In this document: piece after piece, positions 58,263-64,000 of the stretch
Layout: each line of letters begins with the position of its first letter
How positions within the stretch are numbered: the first letter of the stretch is position 1
Source of the DNA: Massariosphaeria phaeospora
Taxonomy: Eukaryota > Ascomycota > Dothideomycetes > Pleosporales
NCBI GenBank assembly: GCA_011032825.1
Contig: JAADJZ010000022.1
Span: 682,001-746,000 of the forward strand
Direction of reading: 5' to 3'
DNA length: 64,000 nucleotides
The notes under the pieces: model-generated
Told to the model about the DNA's origin: nothing
The model's input: the letters and a program-made list of their open reading frames with translations, nothing else
Databases searched by the model: none
Program-made: the position numbers and the translations under genes

Positions 58263-61200
58263 ATGCGCCGCAGCCCACGCGCAACACCTCTCGCTGCGAA
58301 TCTCCTCACCCGACCGCGATGCCCTCCGCGAGCCGCAAGCTCTCCTCTCTGGTGCGCCCCGCGACGATGTCTCGCCACAGCCACAGCCCGATCAACAACA
58401 AGGGAAAAGGCCGGTAGCGATGCGCCGCTGCAGAGCCTGTCTGGTGGGGATCAAATGTCCTCTAACGTTATGCTACCTGTACTGACTCCGCCCAGTGCCG
58501 TCCGACGCTCGCTACAACGAGATAGGGGTCCAGCAGCTCTCCAGCCACGTCCACTCGCAAATCTTCCCCGGTGCAAGCACCCTCCCGCCCCCCGAGCTCG
58601 TCCAGCTGTCCAAGGACCACCTCACGCGCCATGCCCTGCTCGGCAAGAACCAGGACTCCATGCCGCCCGTCGGCTTCGATCTGCCCGCCCTGCAAGGCGC
58701 GACGCTGGATGAGCACTTCTACAAGCTGGGCATGGATGCCGCCGAACCCTATCTCAGCATGGCGAAGAAGCTGGCCTGGGCGAATCCTCCCCCGAAGCCG
58801 CGGAAATGGGTCAGTCAGAGTGGCTGGACCAAGTACAACCGCGACGGCACCACCGAGGCCATCGACGCGCCCGACGAGTCCATGCTCACCTTTGACACCG
58901 AGGTCATGTGGAAGGAGACCTCGTTTGCCTGCATGGCATGCGCCGTGAGCCCCACTGCATGGTACGCCTGGTTGTCGCCTTGGTTACTGGGCGAGTCCAA
59001 GTCGGACCGCCACCTGATCCCGCTGGGAGATCCTACGCAACCGCGCATTATCGTCGGCCACAACATCGGATACGACCGGGCGCGGATAGCCGAAGAATAC
59101 GACATCAAGCAGTCGAAGAACTCGTTCATCGACACCATGTCATTACACGTCGCTTCCAACGGCATGTGCTCGCGACAGCGGCCGTCGTGGATGAAGCATC
59201 GGAAGAGCCGGGAGCTGCGGGAGAAGATTGCAACCGCCGACGAGAACGCCGAGTTGTCGCACTTGCTCGAGTCCGGGGCGATACCCGAGGAAGAGGAGGA
59301 GCTGTGGATAGGACGGAGCGCTATCAACTCATTGCGAGATGTGGCCAAATTCCACTGCAACATCACCATCGACAAGCAGCGACGCGAGTACTTTGGAGAA
59401 CTCGACCGACCTGGGATTCGGGAGAAACTGGACGAGCTCCTGGACTACTGCGCTGCCGACGTCGAAGTCACCCACCGGGTCTACCAGAAGGTCTTCCCTC
59501 TCTTCCTCGAGACATGTCCTCATCCTGTCAGTTTTGCCGCGCTCCGCTTTCTCGCTGCCGAGATTTTGCCCGTGAATGAGACCTGGGACGCATATATCAA
59601 CAACGCAGAGTCGACGTACCGGAAGCTGGAAGTGGCTGTTCGTGAGCGGCTGGTCAATCTAACCGAGCGGGCCCTCGAGGTCAAGGAGCAACCGGAAGAA
59701 ATCAAAAACGACCCTTGGCTTGGCCAGCTGGACTGGACTGGTCAAGAAATCAAAATGGTGAAAGGGAAGAAGAAGAATGACCCACCAAGGCCCGCCGCAC
59801 GACAGAAGAAGCCTGGCATGCCCAAGTGGTACAAGGACCTGTTTATGAATAATGATGCGCCGATGAGTCTAACGGTCCGGACACGAATAGCACCGATCTT
59901 GTTGAGGCTCTGCTGGGACGGGTATCCGCTGGTCTGGTCTGACAAATACGGATGGACGTACCAGGTCCCCATTGATGAGGCGTTCTTATATTATGAGAAG
60001 GGCATGAAAGAATTAAACATGTCGGAGGAGGAAAATACCAAGCTCCGTACTGACTCCGAGCATCTGTACTACAAAATCCCGCATAAAGATGGTCCGTTTG
60101 CGCGATGTACGAACCCCCTTGCCAAGGGTTACCTCCAATATTTTGAAAAGGGCAAACTGAGTTCGGAATACGCCTACGCTAAAGAGGCACTGGAGATGAA
60201 TGCGTCGTGTTCGTACTGGATGAGTGCAAGAGACAGAATCACGTCACAGATGGTGGTCTATAACAAGGAACTGGCAAACGCGCCGAAACTCGTCTCCGCA
60301 TCCACAAAAGGAAGAGGCAAGAAGGTTGGCTTCATTCTGCCACAGATCATTCCCATGGGCACGGTCACCCGACGATCGGTCGAGAATACGTGGCTCACGG
60401 CGAGCAACGCGAAGGCTAATCGCGTGGGATCCGAGCTCAAGTCAATGGTCAGAGCACCGAGGGGGTACTGCTTCGTTGGCGCCGACGTCGATTCGCAAGA
60501 GCTGTGGATTGCCAGTTTGATTGGCGACGCTACATTCAAACTGCATGGGGGCAATGCCATCGGCTTCATGACGCTGGAAGGCGCCAAAGCTGCCGGTACT
60601 GATCTGCACTCCCGGACGGCCGGCATTTTGGGTATCTCAAGGAATGATGCCAAGGTCTTCAACTATGGTCGCATATACGGAGCAGGGTTGAAGTTCGCAG
60701 CCACGCTCCTACGACAATTCAACCCCTCCCTCACCGACGCGGAGACGTCGAAGACCGCAAACGATCTCTACCAAACGACCAAGGGAAAGAAGACGAACAG
60801 GAAGCAGCTGCATGAACGACCATTCTGGAGGGGCGGGACCGAGTCCTTCGTCTTTAACAAGCTCGAAGACTTTGCCGAGCAGGAGCGACCGCGAACACCC
60901 GTCCTGGGCGCTGGCATCACCGAAGCTCTGATGCGACGGTACCTCACCAAAGGCGGCTTCATGACGTCGCGCATCAACTGGGCCATCCAGTCCTCCGGCG
61001 TCGACTACCTGCACCTCCTCATCGTCAGCATGGAATACCTCACGCGGCGCTACAACCTGGACGCGCGCCTCTCCATCACCGTGCACGACGAAATCCGCTA
61101 CCTGGTCAAGGAAGAAGACAAGTACCGCGCCGCCATGGCGCTGCAAGTCGCCAACGTCTGGACGCGCGCCATGTTCTCGCAGCAACTCGGCATCAACGAG

Positions 61201-61917
61201 TTGCCCCAGAACTGCGCCTACTTCTCCGCCGTCGACATCGACCACGTGCTGCGCAAGGAAGTCGACATGGACTGCATCACGCCCAGCAACAGCGCCAAGA
61301 TCCCGCACGGCGAGAGCATCGACATCATCGCGCTGCTCGAAAAGGGCAATGTCGCGCGCCTCGACCCGGATGTCGTGCCGACTGAGCCCCCGGACGTCGC
61401 GCGCTTCGCTGCCGAGTACACGCCCCGCGTGCCCAGCATGACGGCCCTCGAGGCCGACGACCCGACGTCCGGCGCTGCGCTCGCGTACCTGAAAGCGCAG
61501 ATCTGCAGCGACGACAGAGAGCTGCGCGACGTGCTGCGCGCTGTGCGGCCGCCCGCTCCTCCTACGAAGCCATTATCGCGCGGCAGCAGCAGCAGCAGTA
61601 GCAGTTATACTACTAGTAATAAGCCATCTTCGTCGTCGTCGTCGTCATCGCGATATGCATCCCAAGACGAATACGGCGAGAGCGAAGAGGAGCGCAATAT
61701 CCATTACCAGCAGATGGCGCGCTTGCTGCCCGTGGATGAGATCTGGGCGGGGAGTAAGTTTGCGCAGGGGTGGGGGAGTGGGAGTGGGAGTGGGAGCCCG
61801 GCGGCGAAGACTGCGGCCGGAGGGGCGAGGGGTGGGGGAAGTGGGTGGCAGATGCCGGTGCAGGGGAAGGGCGCGAGGGTGAGGGCGGGGGCGGCGGCGT
61901 CGTGGGGGAGAGCGTAG
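58263..61917 (+). CDS. MIP1: Mitochondrial DNA polymerase gamma, 2 exons
   Basis: Exon 1 (58263-58443) encodes an Arg/Ala/Ser-rich mitochondrial presequence; a 52-bp intron (GTGGGG, TCTAACG, CAG) joins it in frame to exon 2 (58496-61917), total 1,200 residues. Family-A polymerase and 3'-5' exonuclease motifs are clear: LTFDTE (Exo I, near residue 193), IVGHNIGYDRARI (Exo II), YCAADVEVTHRVY (Exo III), FVGADVDSQELWIASLIGD (motif A), KVFNYGRIYGAG (motif B) and ITVHDEIRYLV (motif C). The enzyme replicates mitochondrial DNA. The C-terminal extension of over 150 residues is low-complexity: a Ser-repeat (about 61580-61650) and a GSGSGSG/Gly-rich end. Without exon 1 the frame lacks an ATG start. Confidence 0.95.
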
Positions 61918-63616
61918 GGGGGGTGGTAGTAAGGTTGGCTAAAAGTGCGTGTGTCGTTTTTTTGTACTTGTATATATCATGTTGTTTATTGTATGGGTAC
62001 GTGGTATGGGGTATGGGGTATGGGTTATGGTATTGGTCTCGTCATCTACGGATTAGGTCAGGTCAGGTCAGGCCTTGGGTTGCTGGGCTGGGCTGGGTCG
62101 TGTCAGGTCTGGTCTGGTCATTTACTTGTTTATTCAATGTGTTCGTTTGTTTCGCATTCTTCTACATACCTCTCTACATAACTGCCAAAAGGATGGGATG
62201 GGATGGGAAATATTGCTCCGCAGCGGATCGCATCGTATTGCATAGCTGTCTTATATTCTTGTTACTATTGAACAATTTGACTGGACTTGATCATTATTTG
62301 GACTGAGCAGCCTTTTTCCTAAGTGGCGTTTACAATGTGATAGGTGTGGGTATAGGTTTTTTTTGTTTTCGTTGCGTTGCGAGGCTTGTTTGGTAGCTAT
62401 TAGAAAGAAGAGGGAGGAGTTTGGCTCTAGGGGTTGGGTAGAGGGGAAGAGAGTGCGAGTGCGACTGCGAGGGGTTTGCGTAGGTAGTGGTGTAGTTATC
62501 GCGGTAACGAGACAAGACGATCCGAGCTGCTGAGATGAACTAAACTGGTCTGGATTAGTTTGTTCTACTCGCGGGTTTGCTTGCTTGCGTCTCTGCTCGC
62601 GTAACAAGCGTAGCGCTGTACTATGTTCAACTGATGATTCCATTGCTGAATTCGTCATCGCAACTATTGAACATCCCCTTTTCTAGAAACGTGACAAGAC
62701 TTCTGCGGCCCGGCCAAAGTACTTGGTACTCGCAATAACGGCGGTGGCACAGGCTCACTCATCAAGTGCATAGACAGAGCACGGGTTCGTTAAAGGATTC
62801 AGGCTATAAATAGAGGGAACAAAAGGAAACACGAAGTAGGCGCGAAAAGGGGAGAGATACGAAGGAGTGGTAGAAGCACGAGGTAGTATAGTACCCAGGG
62901 GCCAGAGCGCTTCCTGCACTCCCCCAGCACAGCACGATTATCATCGCTACCGTTCAATCGGCTTCCACGGAGGGGTGGCGACGGCTCCTTCAATGAGAAT
63001 TCCTCGGGCGCGCGGTAAAAGACATCGAGCGGGGGGATGGAGCATGGGCACGTTTCCTACGTATCGTATCTGTGACGGGAGAGACTGTATAGAGCGGATG
63101 CAATAGATAGGGACATGTGAAGGGTGCCTGTACTTTCTCCTCGAGTAATATCCCACCGCATATAACAATCCAGCAATTTTACTTCTTCTTCAAACTCGGT
63201 CGCTTCACGCTTGTCGCTGTCGCTGTCGCTGTCTGTGCCGGATGGTTTTGTGCCTCTTGAGATTCGACAGCCTGCCACTCCATACTGTATTCACACTGGC
63301 TGACAGCGCACTAGTGCTGGGTGCCCTCGTGTTTTTCTTTGCGGTGCTGCCAGAGCGACTTGGGAGTTCCGCTCGTGGTTGTTGAGTTGGCGGCGCGAGA
63401 TGAAATGGGCTGGGCATTATTGCGGCACCAAGAGGGACATATTGCCAGTTGCAGAGGACGCTGAAGTAGCTCTTGTGAGGCCGTAGCTATTATTGTAGGC
63501 AGCTAGTTCTGTAGCAGCGAGAAGAACGACCGCTGCTATATTAGCATCGTACTTCGAGAAGCCAATAGTATAACAGTCGAGATTGGTACATATCCGTCAC
63601 GTCTACATCGCGAATC
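61918..63616. other. Intergenic with short tandem repeats
   Basis: After the polymerase gene come GGTATG(GG) repeats (62000-62030), (GGTCA) x4 (62053-62075), GCTGG repeats (62080-62098) and GATGG repeats (about 62192-62207). No gene is recognised. Confidence 0.5.
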
Positions 63617-64000
63617 CTAGTCATCAACAACAAGCAACTCGTCGCCTTCTTCATAATCCCACAAATGTTCCAACTTCTCCCCCTGCGCATCTCGGCGCAA
63701 ATCTGACATTGGTCTTCCACAGACGAGGCTCTTTAGATTATCTTGCCAGTGGTCCCAGACTACGACCATGTACTTGCTTGCTCTATCTCTCGGCAACTCA
63801 GGTCTCCTTCCCCCATAGTATTCATCGCAGAGACGAATAAAAGCAACCATCAGGCCCTTGGCACAATCCATCAACGACCCTGTGATCCGAGTTTCGAACC
63901 CCATCAAAATTATACAGTTCCCAAGCTCGTTGAAATAGAATAGTTCCCTGGGTCGCATGGAGCATATATGCTTCTGAACGACGTGCTTCTCGTCGAACAA
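63617..64000 (-). CDS. C-terminal part of an unknown protein, cut by the window edge
   Basis: A minus-strand frame stays open from the right edge (64000) to TAG at 63617, giving 127 visible residues. It looks like real coding sequence: mixed composition, HICSMRPRELFYFNELGNCIILMGFETRITGS, KYMVVVWDHWQDNLKSLVCGRPM, and an acidic end (YEEGDELLVVDD). No domain is recognised. The start lies outside the window; the first visible codon (TTG) is not proposed as the start. Confidence 0.55.
   Translation of the reverse strand: MFDEKHVVQKHICSMRPRELFYFNELGNCIILMGFETRITGSLMDCAKGLMVAFIRLCDEYYGGRRPELPRDRASKYMVVVWDHWQDNLKSLVCGRPMSDLRRDAQGEKLEHLWDYEEGDELLVVDD

Overview
The window reads as nuclear DNA of a filamentous ascomycete (Pezizomycotina). 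Support: many short introns (about 48-94 bp) with GTRNGT donors, CTRAC-like branch points and YAG acceptors; typical mould families (DUF1996-WSC secreted protein, DUF3669 protein, DUF7580-like protein, ubiquitin-like-domain protein); and pogo/Fot1-class DNA transposons carrying G-to-A/C-to-T damage of the kind left by repeat-induced point mutation.

Layout. 1-6.9 kb: a cluster of pogo-class transposons, one partial at the left edge and three complete (381-2508, 2511-4598, 4779-6931), all with decayed transposases. 7.7-10.9 kb: a class II aldolase/adducin gene and a GT32-like glycosyltransferase. 12.2-17.2 kb: no conventional gene, but an array of about 15-16 diverged units, one every 300-375 bp, each with a minus-strand TATA box, CT-rich leader, CTAAAAA box and conserved ATG; this is the most unusual structure here. 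18-23.3 kb: a small predicted mitochondrial protein, a six-exon ubiquitin-like-domain gene and an alpha/beta hydrolase. 23.8-29.0 kb: a DUF3669 pseudogene whose last intron has received two abutting pogo elements (24449-26554 and 26557-28624). 29.5-33.4 kb: an Argonaute gene with frame disruptions in its 5' half and an intact PIWI domain.

33.8-47.3 kb is a housekeeping and regulatory stretch: SNU13, the V-ATPase proteolipid subunit, a 1,662-residue zinc finger-ARID-SAM-GYF-SH3 protein, a DUF7580-like protein and a Ser/Pro-rich protein. 48.3-64 kb: a Gfo/Idh/MocA oxidoreductase, a 3-kb gene-poor gap, a DUF1996-WSC secreted protein, a RING protein with SUMO-interaction-like motifs, mitochondrial DNA polymerase gamma (MIP1) divergent from it, and the C-terminal part of an unknown gene at the right edge.

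The genes do not form one pathway. The recurring theme is transposon insertion, RIP-like decay and an RNA-silencing gene lying among the remnants. Exon structures were worked out by hand from splice signals and reading-frame continuity; family names come from recognising motifs, not from searches.
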